DNA of 64,000 bases from Notolepis coatsorum (lineage: Eukaryota > Chordata > Actinopteri > Aulopiformes > Paralepididae): positions 40,474,766 through 40,538,765 of the forward strand of contig OZ020593.1 of the NCBI GenBank assembly GCA_963971535.1, written 5' to 3'. Below are positions 53,228 to 64,000 of the stretch, one piece after another; position 1 is the stretch's first letter, and every line of letters starts with the position of its first letter. Position numbers and translations under genes: made by a program. The notes beneath the pieces are model-generated. The model had not been told where the DNA came from, made no database searches, and worked only from the letters and a program-made list of their open reading frames with translations.

Positions 53228-55252
53228 TAGAGCTGCCGCGGTATTGATGTTTTCCTTACCGCACACATTTGCAAAATATTTCCTACCGCCGCGGTTATTA
53301 CACACACACAAAAAAAAAGTTTGAATGCATTTTTTTTGTAGTCTACTCTTTATAGCATATAGCCTGCCTCTAGTCTAAATGTCTATCTTTAGAGGATGAC
53401 TTTGCAGCATGAATATTGTTTGGGATTCGGCATGCACGCATTCGTTATTAAAAGTGAAACACGGATTCGAAGTCTCCCCTCGGTGTCGCGAGCAGGGGTG
53501 GTAGCGGCGCGCCCGCCGGTTACCCCCCCGACCCTTTCTTCTTATTATTATTATAACGTTACTACTTATGATTACAAAGGCATTCGATTTGTGGCATTAC
53601 GTTAGTATAGTTACACGTTCGTATTTACCGGACCATAGCAAGGCAAGCGTTACTCAATTAATATCTAAGTTCCTTTCTTTGCTCAGAGCGTGCCGAGTTG
53701 TACCCATTCTGCGGTCTGTTAATAAAGTTTTCAATCAGACAAGTGTATAGAACGAAGGGCTTTTATTATAACATTTCGTTGCAGTAAAATCATTATGCCT
53801 CGTTCCCTGAGGAGCGACGGCGTCGGTAATCCACTCCGGTCTCCGGTGGGAGCTAACATACTATTAGCCGTGTTGTGACTGAGCTCTGATCAATGGCTCA
53901 TGGCTGAGATTCAGGAAGTAAAAGCACTGCAAGATGCTTCAGCATGTGACGCTAGGGCTGGGCGATATGACGATATTATATAAATATCGGGTACAGTTCA
54001 TTAACAATACACTTTTTCAACGTATCGTGGATATCGTGATGTTTTGCCCAATAGGATTGTGTCGCGTCAATCTGGTCCACACGTTACTCGTTCATATCTC
54101 AGCCCGTGTTGAGATATGCCCATTCCGCGGTCTGTTAATAAAGTTTTCAATCAGACAGATGTATGGAAAGGCTTTTATTATAACATTTGTTGAGGTAAAA
54201 TCATTATGGCTCATTTAGTCATCCTGTGGTGCACTGGTCTCCTACTAGTCGGTCGCGGGGAGCTAACGTTAGTAGCTTTGTTGATGTCAGCACACCGGAC
54301 ATTCAGGAAGTAAAAAACTAATAGAGCTTGCCGATTGGTGCTAAGAACAGCAGGGCGGGTGCAAGCGGTGTGACGTAATTCATTCATTCTGAATGAATGA
54401 ATGAAAACTTTATTAACATATTGCAGAATGGGTACAATACAGTACAGGAGGATGAAGACCAGAAAAAGACTTTCGGCTTTTTTACATAAGGGTCCTCCAT
54501 TTTCAATTCATCAAAACATTTAGAGACATACAAATATACAGTAGTTTCATAAAAATGCTAAAATGCTATTGATTGATTGATTGATTGATTGATTTAAAAC
54601 TTTATTAACATATTGCAGAATGGGTACAGTACAGCTCAATACACACAATTGTTAAGGGGATGCAGACCAGAGAAAGACTTTTGTCTTGTTTACATCAGGG
54701 TCCCCCATTTTCAATTCATCATATTTCATATCTAAATCATATAATATCTCATTGCTAAATATATGCAATATATTATAATCTAATAATCCAATAATCTAAA
54801 TCTAATATATAATATAAAAATGCTAAATGCATGGGTATTTTATTTTGTCTTTAATGTTAGCTTGCAAACTCAAATACTGTCTTGGTAAGCCTCATAATGA
54901 ATCGTTTGGGGTAAAAAAGAAAAACATCGTGATGCGTATCGTGTATCGCCGAAAGGTCAGAAAATATCGTGATATCATATTTAGGCCATATCGCCCAGCC
55001 CTATGTGACGCGTATCTCTTCTGCCCAATCAGTGGTCTGCAGTGTTTCATGTGACTTTTCTGGTACCCAATAGGGTCGCTTGGAATCTCGACAGAGAAGT
55101 AGGGTATATCTGCAGAGCCGCAAGACCAACGAGAGCGTAATAATAATAATAATATAATAAAAAACAGCGGTGATGCCGGTATTCAGCCCAACGCTGCGGT
55201 GGGCATGATGTAACAGCGATACCGCGGTAATACCGATACCGCGGCAGCTCTA
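53228..55252. mobile_element. TAGAGCTGCCGCGG hAT-like element, level 3 of the nest
   Basis: Ends TAGAGCTGCCGCGGTATTG and ATACCGCGGCAGCTCTA. The 8-bp TSD GTACCCAT (53220-53227 and 55253-55260) is exact and lies inside the level-2 terminus. Subterminal TACCGCGGTA palindromes are present. It is interrupted by 53953-55003. Confidence 0.92.
53953..55003. mobile_element. TAGGGCTGGGCGATATGACG hAT-like element, level 4 of the nest
   Basis: Ends TAGGGCTGGGCGATATGACG and CCATATCGCCCAGCCCTA. The 8-bp TSD TGTGACGC (53945-53952 and 55004-55011) is exact. Subterminal ATATCGTGATA repeats are present. It includes two minus-strand LINE tails (about 54395-54535 and 54568-54720) with GAAT and GATT repeats. Confidence 0.92.
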
Positions 55253-55955
55253 GTACCCATCCCTAATCATAAGTAGTAACTTTGATGCAGTAGCTTGTGT
55301 GTGTGGGGGTGGCGTTGTGCAGGTCGCTTGACTGAAACTTTTTTTTAAAGTTTGAACTTGTTGACGCGACACAAATTGACGGATATTTATCGGCCACTGC
55401 CATCGGCACATTTGAGCTTATAGGCAGATGGCAGTCAACAAGGCACTTATCGGCCGATACCGATACCCGACCGATATATCGGTGCACCCCTACTTGTAAC
55501 GGTGTCATCTAACCTCGCGTGAGCCAATGCCGTTGCTGTAGTCGAGCGCGGGCGCATGCCCTAGACACCAATGTTCACGTCGAACGTCCACGTGCACTAG
55601 ACACCGACGTCCGCGTGCCCTCACCAACGTCCGGTGAAAACCGGAAGAGAACAGGATCCATACTTTTCCAGCACTGGATTATTCAGCTAGCTATTACAGG
55701 GTGTCCGCGGATCCTTAAAAAGTCTTAAAAGGTCTTAAATTTGTTTATCAATAATTAAGGCCTTAGTTTGTCTTAAAATGTCTTAAATCCATTTTCAGAC
55801 GTCTTAAAAATGCTATAGAAAGGAAAGATAAAATGCCATGTCATCTTATGTTTTATTATGAAATCTGGGGGAAAACGGTTAACGGGAGATAAAGTTTGAC
55901 TTTTCATTGTAGAATCACGCAGACCGGAATGGGGCGGAACCAACACAACTCCTTG

Positions 55956-57286
55956 TGTAACTGAGGGGTACAATTCCCTGACTGTATTGAGAGTATGGTA
56001 TCATTAAACCACTACTTAGTTATGTACTTTAATTACTGGCCATACAGTACACGGTATATATGGTGAACACCCACACAATAACACGGCTTAACAAAGAAAG
56101 TCATATTTAGAAGTATTTATTAGAAGAGCAGCAATAGTAGATTACAGTATTGAGAATTATGAGTTGCGCTTATATGGCGAAGAACACTTAAATAGGTCAA
56201 GAGCGTAAGTCCATGAGCATATTACGATGGGTATAATTAATACCACCTGTAGCATAAGAATTATATAAGGCACACTCGTAGTCAGCTGGAGATACTAGGG
56301 GGGGTTCCCTCCGGTTGTAAGCCAGCAGGGGAGAGGAATTGTCGGGAGCAAAAGTCTGGATCAACGAGGAATAAAGAGACTCCAGGTACAGGAGACGGTG
56401 CAATAATCCCTTGGTCCTTAGACAAAGCAACAGCTATACTCCGGTATGCATTGCAGCATGGATGAAAGCTAGCCAGCCTCTGAGTCCTAGAGGCGGGCTC
56501 GACGGTGGTCCTCACAGGGTAGATCCCACACAGCAGTGGGGTAGACGGTTCTCTGCTCCAGCAGCCACAGTACCAAAGCAATATAATCCAGCCGGAAAAG
56601 GCTCTGCATTCGTCGGTGTAGGTTATCCAGTGTACATATCCACACGGTTCTCGTCTAGGACTCCTCGGATGGCGGCACAAGGTTAGGCCGCCCAGCCTGG
56701 ATAAGTACACTAGCTCGGTACGACGAACCGGTGGTAATGCTGGTCACTGTAGAACGGTAGCCGCACGATACACTATACATAATAGACTATTACTTTATAA
56801 TAGAATAAGTCGAACTCGACGATACAGCGTTAAACTCTGACACTTTAGCTATCAATTCGCACGCGGTTCTCAAGGCTCTATTTAGGGGCAAAAAGGGCCC
56901 ACTTCACAGCACGTTGTATCGTGGTGAAGGCTTCAACTTGTTGGGTTAACTAACTGCTGTATCCACCTGCGACGTATTTATACGTAAGGTGAATAATCTA
57001 GTGCCAATCTCAGTTCTGTCTCGTATTACTACGCAAACCTGGGCATGTTGAGACATGTCTTAGCAGTGGCTTTGAACTAGACATTGGGGGGTATGGCCGT
57101 TGGCGCCTAGGGGGTCGCTGTCCAATAGGAGAACGAATATTATGGTCTGGCCTGTACCTAGGTAAAGGGATATTCCGTGTATATGTACAACGAATATACA
57201 AGGGATATCCGACGATATACAAATATTATACAATATATCTCAAGTAATAAATATATATATTCGGTTTAATCTGACCCTTTGTAACA
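55956..57286. mobile_element. Probable solo LTR, 1331 bp
   Basis: Starts TGTAACTGAGG and ends TTTGTAACA (TG...CA), with an exact 5-bp direct repeat CCTTG on both sides (55951-55955 and 57287-57291). No gag/pol coding sequence is present. A 5-bp TSD with TG...CA termini is the LTR-retrotransposon signature. The family is not recognised. Confidence 0.55.
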
Positions 57287-57405
57287 CCTTGTGTAATGTG
57301 TTGGCCGGGGAACCATTTCAGCAACGGAGTCTAGCTAACGTTAGCAAGGCGAAGCGATAACGCTAACGTTACGTTTAGTTTAGTTTAGCATTTGCACTCG
57401 TTAAT

Positions 57406-57618
57406 ATGGGAAAGTGCCAATTTAACGAGAACTGGCTCGACAATCCACTGTTTGCGCGATGGTTGGTCCCAGTCAAAGACCATTACAAGCCCTGCTGCAA
57501 AAAAAAAAAGAGCAGTCGCGTCGCACATGCTGAGCGCTCTGCAAAAACCGCCTGCAAACTACTATTTCGCATTTATTTTCGGCCCCTGCCTCCACACCAG
57601 CTGCGGCATCTCAGGTAG
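57406..57618 (+). pseudogene. Transposase-like N-terminal fragment, frameshifted
   Basis: Begins MGKCQFNENWLDNPLFARWL, then VPVKDHYKPCCKKKK. This resembles the GKCKFN..W..NP.F..WL...CK.CKK start of transposon-encoded zinc-finger proteins common in fish genomes. After the Lys run the matching continuation (ASHMLSALQK, the expected SH...H side of the finger) lies in another frame, so an internal deletion and frameshift have destroyed the domain. It sits inside the CAGGGTGTCCGCGG element and may come from that element's own transposase. Family assignment is tentative. Confidence 0.4.
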
Positions 57619-57784
57619 GACTATAACATCTGCACCAACAGAAGTCCGGATAACATTCGGTTCCACGCCAAAGCTTGAAGCTGAGGTCTTAACTTGAAAA
57701 TAATCTATTCACGGATGTAAACAAGGACACGTTTGTGTTTATGTTCGATGAGAGCTCCACCCACTATGTATTTTTTCCTCCCAC

Positions 57785-58456
57785 CCACCCCCTCCTAATG
57801 ACGTACAGTATCCTCCCATGTATGTTAGGATCTATGGGTAACAGTACTGTATATTTGCATATCGTATGTCACAAATGTAACGGTACAGTACTATATACCT
57901 GTATGTCCCTATGCCATAAATGTCATGTATGTTGAGTGTCATAAATGTCACTATGAATTGAAAATGGGGGACCCTGATGTAAACAAGACAAACGTCTTTC
58001 TCTGGTCTGCATCCCCTTAACAATTGTGTGTATTGAGCCGTACTGTATTGTACCCATTCTGCAATCTGTTAAACAAAGTATTCATTCATTCAACCAAAAC
58101 CATAAAAACAAAACAACTGGATGAATGAATGAAAACTTTATTTAACAGATTGCAGAATGGGTACAATACAGTACGGCTCAATACACACAATTGTTAAGGG
58201 GATGCAGACCAGAGAAAGACGTGTCTTGTTTACATCAGGGTCCCCCATTTTCAATTATAGTGACATGACATTTATGACATACTCAACATACATGACATCA
58301 TGACATTTATGGCATAGGGACATACAGGTATACTATATAGTACTGTAGTGTTACAATTGTGACATATACGATATGCAAATATACAGTACTGTTACCCAGA
58401 GATCCTCACAGAAAATATATACATATGATGGGGAGGAGACTGTACATTAGGAGGGG
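57785..58456. repeat. Tail-to-tail LINE palindrome
   Basis: Left arm 57785-58098 (+ orientation, ending TTCATTCATTC) and right arm 58113-58456 (minus orientation, starting GAATGAATGAAAACTTTA) are inverted copies with small indels, separated by about 14 bp. Confidence 0.8.
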
Positions 58457-58779
58457 GGGGGGGGGGGGGGGGGTTGGACATTTACGGTGCCCAGTTTCTA
58501 ATTGCAGCCTCCCGTAGGTGCTCTTTAAGAGCGGTTTTGAATGTGGGCAGGGGTAAAGTGGGTTTTAGGAGTGAGGTTAAGCAGTAGTCTGACCAGTTTG
58601 TTTTGTGATGTTTGTAATCTTGTTTTTACGGCCTTTGAGGTGCTTTGGTACCATGAGGTGCAAGCATAGTCGTAGTACCCTTGAATGAGTGCTCCTGTTA
58701 GAGTCTTCAGGGTATTCTTGTTTACCAGAGAGGAGATCCGGCACAAGAATCTTGTTTGTTGGTTGACTTTTTTGATACC
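58113..58779 (-). pseudogene. LINE reverse transcriptase C-terminal fragment with 3' tail
   Basis: Minus-strand frame from about 58779 to 58525 reads GIKKVNQQTRFLCRISSLVN, then KNTLKTLTGALIQGYYDYAC, then TSWYQSTSKAVKTRLQTSQN and KLVRLLLNLTPKTHF. This is the post-catalytic C-terminal region of a fish LINE (compare SLIQCHFDYACS-WY...LQ-SQNK). The catalytic region is missing. The 3' UTR reaches 58113 and ends in (CATT)n. A G homopolymer (about 58444-58474) lies in the UTR. Confidence 0.7.
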
Positions 58780-59116
58780 CTGGGGAGGGTGGTAATAGTT
58801 ATGTGTTCTGACAGTGGCTGTTGCACTTGCTGCTTGGCCCCTGGTATATTTTGTATAGCTATATTTGCTATTTATGTTTGGTCACCCCTTTGTTGAAATT
58901 CATCCAATCCAGTTACTCCTTTAAGTTCAAGATTTTTAAGTTTCCAAGTTATGTTTTAATAAACATCTTTGGACCAATGTGTCCCTAAACTTAAACTAAT
59001 TGGTGTCGTTGCATGATTTTTGTTATTGTGTAATTGGTATTAAATTTAATTTTGAGTGGCATTAAAAAGTCTTAAAAGGCATTAAATATGACTGGGCTAA
59101 ACCTGCAGATACCCTG

Positions 59117-59705
59117 TATTAGTAGCCAAGCACATAGACTGTTCCATAGCATACGCATTCAGTTGACCATAGCATACGCATTCAGTTGACCATGACAAAT
59201 CCTCTCGACTCTTATCGTGCCGATTAAAAAGCCTCCATAATTTAGTAAATAGTATTCCCATTGCTGGTGTTGAGATTTTACGATGCCAGCTTGTGATAAT
59301 TCGTTGTAGCCAGCCAGCTGGCGCTGATGCTATTCAATGCTATCAACATTAGCTAAATAGCTAACCAACTAAATACAATGGTATCCTGAGGTAACGTTAA
59401 ATACAGACAACTTTTGATTACCAACGATAGCTAGCAAGCTAACTAAATAGCGTTGTTTGTCTGGACTATCATAGTTTAAGTTCAAGTTTCTTTATTAGTT
59501 GTCATACAGAAATACAGGATACTTTTGTATGAAATGCTTCTTTCTGTGTGATGTGTTATGTCTAGCTGTAGTTCCCTGTCATGGTTTTGTAGTCCTTATC
59601 GTTTTCCCTTCCAGGTGTACCCATTCGTAATCAACCCAGGTGTGTCTCGTCTCGTCATTCCCTCATGTATAAGTATTCTGCCTTCCCCTTTGTCTGGTGC
59701 TGATC
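59117..59705. other. Intron sequence with a 27-bp tandem duplication
   Basis: CATAGCATACGCATTCAGTT occurs twice in tandem at about 59147-59193. GTTTCTTTATTAGTTGTCAT near 59489 may be a retroelement tail. Nothing else was recognised. Confidence 0.55.
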
Positions 59706-60458
59706 TAGGGCTGGGCGGTATATCGAGTATACTCGATGTATCGCGGCTTGTTCTACATGAGATGTAGTACATTACTATATCGTGAACATCGAGTATATGT
59801 TGTCACGTTGCGGCTGAGATGAGACTTGCTTTTGCGCAGAGCTGTCCTCATTTCATTATAGACAGACCAGCGCGGACCATGGACTAATAAACACATGACC
59901 AGCGCAGACCTTTAATGACATGCAATTTAATTGACACGAGCAATGGGCTAACGTTAGCTGCTAACCAAGATATCCATGAGGACTATGCTAAGCTAACTAG
60001 CGTTAGCTGCTAACCCTGGAAAACGCTCAAAGCGGACTCCACAACACTAGTTCCATTCGTGAGGAAAGGGGGTGGGTTATATTGACAACACTTGACAACA
60101 TAAGTTTAAACATAACTTCATATTTGTTGGTTATTTGTTTCTTTATATCATCCAGTTTCCATCTCCGTGTGTTAAACTCTTCCTGTTTACATTCGAGTGT
60201 GACATCATCACCTACAGCAGCTTAGACGGGGGCGGCGCTGGCTCTCGCGCGTTCTCGCCCTCTCTTGCTCTCGCTCTCTCGCTCTCTCTCTCTCTTGCTC
60301 TCTCTCTACATTCAATGATTTAAAGTAGCCAAACGTTACAGTATAAATACTAACTGGATAGTTGATGATATAAACATTTAATTCCATTATCTGAAATATT
60401 CTAAAATCATTAAGTCTGCTATAAGCCGTTATCCCTTTGTGTGTGTGATTATTATTTT

Positions 60459-61508
60459 TAGGGATGCACCGATATGAAAATTTGCCACCTATACCGATTG
60501 TTCAACTAACACAATCGGCCGATACCGATATTTGTGGCAATTTTTTTTTCTTTTTGTAATATATATATATATTTTTTGTAATATATATATATATATTTTT
60601 TTTATGAAACTACTGTATATTTGTGTTACAAATTGTGCTCACCGATATGAACATAGGCCTCTTTACTTACTTAAAAAAAGGAAACATCAAGAAATAGCAC
60701 TATCTCTCTCCCAGTATGTTCTGCCGGGCTGCAGCTAGATACTAGTTCTCCCAGTATGGTCTACCGGGCTGCAGCTGGATACTATTGTCTCAACCAGAGC
60801 TCTCAACCAATGAAATTTTGATTGACAGTCGATTCTGCCAATTACGTCACACACCGCTTGTACCCGCCTCTGCTGTTACCACCAATCGGCAAGCGCGTAT
60901 ACATTTTTTACTTCCGCTTTTGTCCGCCATTGTTTTTGACGAGAGCTGATCTCTACAACAACAACAACGTTAGATCCCCGCGGTGGCGCGGCCGACGTTT
61001 AGCTTTTAGCTCCGCAGGATGACTAAACGAGGCATAATGATTTTACTGCAACGAATGTTATAATAAAACAAAGCCTTTCTATACATGCGTCTGATTGAAA
61101 ACTTTATTAACAGATTGCAGAATGGGTAAAACTCAGGGCTCTATGAGCAACGGAAGGAACTGAGCTAGTATGAACGAGTAATGCTTGCTACGTTCGGGTA
61201 AATAATATGCTGATGTTATTGAACGTGTAACTAACTATATAACGTTAATGCCACAAAACGAATGCATTTGTTAATCATAAGTAGTAACTTTGATGCAGTA
61301 GCTTGTGTGTGTGTGGGCCGGGGGCGGCGTTGTGCAGGTCGCGACGCGACTGAACTTTTTTTTGCCTTTTGACGCGACACAAATTGATGGATATTTATCG
61401 GCTACTGCCATCGGCACATTCGAGCTTATCGGCCGATAGGCCGATTGCAGTCAACAAGGCACTTATCGGCCGATACCGATACCCGACCGATACATCGGTG
61501 CACCCCTA
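60459..61508. mobile_element. TAGGGATGCACCGATATG hAT-like element, 1050 bp
   Basis: Ends TAGGGATGCACCGATATG and ATACATCGGTGCACCCCTA. The 8-bp TSD ATTATTTT (60451-60458 and 61509-61516) is exact. It is a close relative of 26790-28182 but without the captured exon. (AT)n tracts lie near 60560-60600. Confidence 0.92.
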
Positions 61509-61525
61509 ATTATTTTCTCACAGTA

Positions 61526-61563
<38 letters not shown>

Positions 61564-61895
61564 TTGGCTAAAGTGGATAGAAAACACTACTGTGCAAAAG
61601 TCTTAGGCACCCAAGAGTTTTTATATAAATTGTCTTAGATGTAAATAATTTTTTTTTATTGGTGTGTCAGTAGACTACTCTTAGTACATTTTCATTAAAT
61701 TATTTTTTAAAGCATCTTCATGGTTTAATAATGCAAACATATGTTGCAGGGACTTATTATAATCATCATATTGGCGTGACTATGCATCAAAGGGTTAAAT
61801 CAAGCATTTTTAAGTGCTTTAGAGGAAATGCCAAAAATCGCGATATATATCGTGTATCGTGATATGGCCAAAAAATATCGAGATATCATTTAGAG

Positions 61896-62247
61896 CAGTG
61901 TTTCTCAACTGGTGGGTCGCGACCCAAAAGTGGGTCGCGGGGCCATTTTGAGTGGGTCGTGGATGTGTGAGTAAAAAAAATTAAAATTAAAAAAATTAAA
62001 AAAAAGTTTAATTATTATTTTTTTTCGTTTTTTTTTTGCACTACCTATCTTTGTGAAAGTGGCTTCTCAGCTCTGGTCCAGCTGAAGACAAAGCAGAGGA
62101 ACAGATTGGACATTGAGCATAACCTCAGAGTTGCTTTGTCTACCATCACCCCAGACTTTGAGACTCTTGTCAGGAGCAAACAACATCCCCAGTTATCCCA
62201 TTAGTTCCCTGGGATGTTAAGCTAAGAAGTCTGCTAAGAAGCATATA

Positions 62248-62325
<78 letters not shown>

Positions 62326-62658
62326 TTATTTCATTGGGTTTTTAGCCCTAGTTGCACTTTTGTTGCAACCCCAGTTATCCCATTAGTTCCCCCAAACTTA
62401 GGTCTGTTATGTTAAGCTAAGAAATCTGCTAAGAAGCATATTATTTATTATTATTTTATTTCATTGGGTTTTTAGCCCTAGTTGCACTTTTGTTGCACTT
62501 TTCTGTGTTTATTTCATGTTTTTAACAGTGCATGAAAGATTGTGTATTACTGCAAAAAAAATATTTGAAATAAATCACAGTGGTTAAAAAATTTGGGTTG
62601 CGACTTAATGACTAAGGAAAATGTTGGGTCCCGAGGCTAGACCAGTTGAGAACCACTG
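61896..62658 (+). mobile_element. Charlie-like hAT deletion derivative, 763 bp
   Basis: Ends CAGTGTTTCTCAACTGGTGG and CCAGTTGAGAACCACTG. The 8-bp TSD ATTTAGAG (61888-61895 and 62659-62666) is exact. GTGGGTCGCGACCC repeats lie near the left end. It contains a transposase C-terminus and a long (ATT)n array at about 62249-62325, with a local duplication around it. Confidence 0.92.
62043..62204 (+). pseudogene. hAT transposase C-terminal dimerisation domain
   Basis: An open 53-codon tail reads TYLCESGFSALVQLKTKQRN, then RLDIEHNLRVALSTITPDFE, then TLVRSKQHPQLSH and a stop. It is the hATC region of Charlie/ZBED5-like transposases. Upstream coding sequence is replaced by a T-rich tract. It has no start codon and is a relic of an autonomous source element. 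Confidence 0.85.
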
Positions 62659-62801
62659 ATTTAGAGGCCGTATCGCCCAGCCCCTATGCTGATCCTGTCT
62701 GTGCAGTTATGTGTTCTTGTCTGTCATTACTTTATACTTCCTTTGTTCAACAATGGTAATTATTAATTAAATATTCTTTGTTGAATACTTTGGCTACCGT
62801 C

Positions 62802-63652
62802 CAGCGTTTCCGTTAGCCGGTAATTACCGGTATTTGACCGGCAAAATCTGTTGAAGTCCGACATATTTAATCTCTCCGGTCTTAATGTCCGGTGAAAATA
62901 ATGCCCTCTAAGCACAATTTGATTATTTGAATTGTATTAAAATAGGCTAAAATTAAATAGCCTATGCGATGAACGAAACAATCATTACATTTGTTTCATC
63001 GTTGCTTCACCAAGCAGGTATAATAATGTTGTCAGCGGGAGCTTAGTGCTGGGTTTTGCGAGTGCATGTGTAGCTGCAGAGCCGGAGCAGCAGCGGCACA
63101 GTGCAGTACTCCAATTCAGCCATTGGCAATTCAGCTGTTGGGTGTGGGGCGCTGTTGAGCGATCACCAGATAGAGCCAAAAAACTGCTGAATCTGCTGCT
63201 CTGCAGCGCCATACTCTTTGCAAATAAGTCGTTGCGAGGTGGAGAGAGTCATCACGCAAACCCATGATAATGTTGCCGTCTCTGCCAAATTTCTCAGTTC
63301 TTCGCTTGATATAATTAATACAAATGTCCAATATAACGGAATTCGTTAGCTCATAAAAATGTGATTATAACAGACTGTTGTTTATTAATGTCGGGCGACT
63401 GCCCACAGACACCTATTTGATTTAAAGTCGGCAGCAGCACGGAGTCTCTGGACTTATTTTATTTGGAATATAATGATTGTATACGCAAAAGTAGCCTAGT
63501 TTTAAGTTAAAATATTATAAATCTACATGCCTTGAGGATGTCAATTATTTTTAAGCTCAATAAACTCTGACCGGAATTTCTCTCATTTGACCGGTAGATT
63601 TAAATCTACCGGACCCTGAGACCGGCAAAAAAAATTTCTAATGGAAACCCTG
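62802..63652. mobile_element. CAGCGTTTCCGTTAG hAT-like element, 851 bp
   Basis: Ends CAGCGTTTCCGTTAG and TTCTAATGGAAACCCTG. The 8-bp TSD CTACCGTC (62794-62801 and 63653-63660) is exact. The right subterminal palindrome CCGGTAGATT/AATCTACCGG is the same as at 14282. Confidence 0.9.
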
Positions 63653-63660
63653 CTACCGTC

Positions 63661-64000
63661 TCCTTATTATGTTACATTGACCACTGACCAGACATCGAGC
63701 TTTCTAACCATCAATGGTAACGTAAAACAGAAATTCCATATTGTGCCTTTAAGCCCATTAGATGTTTTTTTCCCCTCAAGGGAAGTTTTCCATCTTGAAG
63801 GTACCACAGGTTTGATTTATTTATTTTTTATTTCTCATTCAATGTCATGTCTTCATAAAAATGCCCCGCCCACATGGGCATTATTTTGAACTATAGTAAA
63901 TCAGAGAAGAAGTAGCTTCCTCAGGGTTGTCTGTTCAGTCTCATTGTTTTCCACTGGGCATCAGCTTTCTGCAGCCCTCACAGCTGCATTATTCATCCAC
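63661..64000. other. Intron 2 sequence, nothing recognised
   Basis: No ric1 exon 3, repeat ends or RNA genes were identified up to the window edge. Confidence 0.5.

Larger units (their letters stand above)
52795..55265. mobile_element. TAGGGATGGGTA hAT-like element, level 2 of the nest
   Basis: Inserted in reverse orientation relative to 51982. The exact 8-bp TSD is ATCATAAG (52787-52794 and 55266-55273). Ends TAGGGATGGGTACC and GTACCCATCCCTA. It is interrupted by 53228-55252. Confidence 0.92.
52396..55492. mobile_element. CGATACCG-type hAT-like element, left-truncated, level 1 of a nest
   Basis: The right end ATATCGGTGCACCCCTA at 55492 and the interior (CCGCAGGATGACCAAACGAG, TTTGATGCAGTAGCTTGTGT) match the elements at 26790 and 60459. 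The left terminus is missing. It is interrupted by 52795-55265. Confidence 0.65.
55697..59116. mobile_element. CAGGGTGTCCGCGG DNA element with LTR and LINE insertions
   Basis: The left end CAGGGTGTCCGCGG is followed by reiterated TTAAAAAGTCTTAAAAGG. The right end has ATTAAAAAGTCTTAAAAGGC and closes CTGCAGATACCCTG. The flanking repeat is TATTA (5 bp). It contains a solo LTR, a zinc-finger-like coding relic (57406) and the LINE palindrome. Confidence 0.65.
59706..62686. mobile_element. TAGGGCTGGGCGGTATATCG hAT-like element with two nested elements
   Basis: Ends TAGGGCTGGGCGGTATATCG and CGTATCGCCCAGCCCCTA. The 8-bp TSD TGCTGATC (59698-59705 and 62687-62694) is exact. TCGAGTATACTCGATG and TATCGTGATATGG repeats lie near the ends. 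It contains 60459-61508 and 61896-62658. Confidence 0.9.
37232..64000 (+). other. ric1 intron 2, incomplete at the window edge
   Basis: Begins GTGAGT. At least 26.8 kb with no recognisable exon 3. The contents are almost entirely transposons, annotated separately. Confidence 0.75.

Noticed and set aside
63701-63889. A possible ric1 exon 3 near the right edge
   Set aside because: A CAAG acceptor-like site is present near 63780, but the translation does not match the TANGYIL-type continuation of RIC1 in any frame.

Overview
The window looks like vertebrate nuclear DNA, almost certainly from a ray-finned fish. It has one spliced host gene, no bacterial-style gene packing, many CA/GATA/ATT microsatellites, and a repeat set typical of teleosts: Penelope, L2-type LINEs, a tRNA-type SINE, and dense hAT, piggyBac-like and Harbinger-like DNA transposons. 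The host gene is ric1 (RAB6A-GEF complex partner 1) on the + strand. Exon 1 (coding 1274-1414) and exon 2 (37124-37231) are both phase 0 and are recognised by their translation. Intron 1 is 35.7 kb, and intron 2 runs off the right edge. Exon 3 is not in the window.

Nearly everything else is mobile DNA inside these two introns. By eye I could delimit about twenty DNA transposons by terminal inverted repeats plus exact or near-exact target-site duplications (TSDs, 8 bp for the hAT-like ones). Many are nested like Russian dolls: 9109-11424, 15323-18288, 26502-28827, 29593-32654, 33990-35647, 39298-42012, 52396-55492, 55697-59116 and 59706-62686. A large group starts with TAGG and ends with CCTA. 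Its members share short ends but each carries a different reiterated subterminal motif. Few transposase sequences survive: a BED zinc-finger N-terminus (42611-42889), two hAT C-terminal dimerisation domains (43813-44010 and 62043-62204), and weaker relics near 31950 and 57406.

Other residents are a 3.1-kb frameshifted Penelope element with a 40-bp flanking duplication and a hammerhead-like motif (4953-8027), an L2-type LINE with an open 371-codon reading frame (47758-48873), two further LINE fragments (36134-36854 and 58113-58779), a probable solo LTR (55956-57286), a SINE with a perfect 18-bp TSD (39876-40348), and several long palindromes.

The most interesting signal is a captured host exon. 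A hAT-like element at 26790-28182 contains a segment that matches the first coding exon of PPP1R21 with its splice donor, and the segment is flanked by a direct duplication of transposon sequence. A second copy with an intact donor lies at 2836-2946, directly beside a piggyBac-like right end. Also notable are the four-level nest at 52396-55492, a piggyBac-like family whose ends keep a duplicated hairpin-headed motif while the hairpin sequence changes, and three insertions that landed inside minisatellites.
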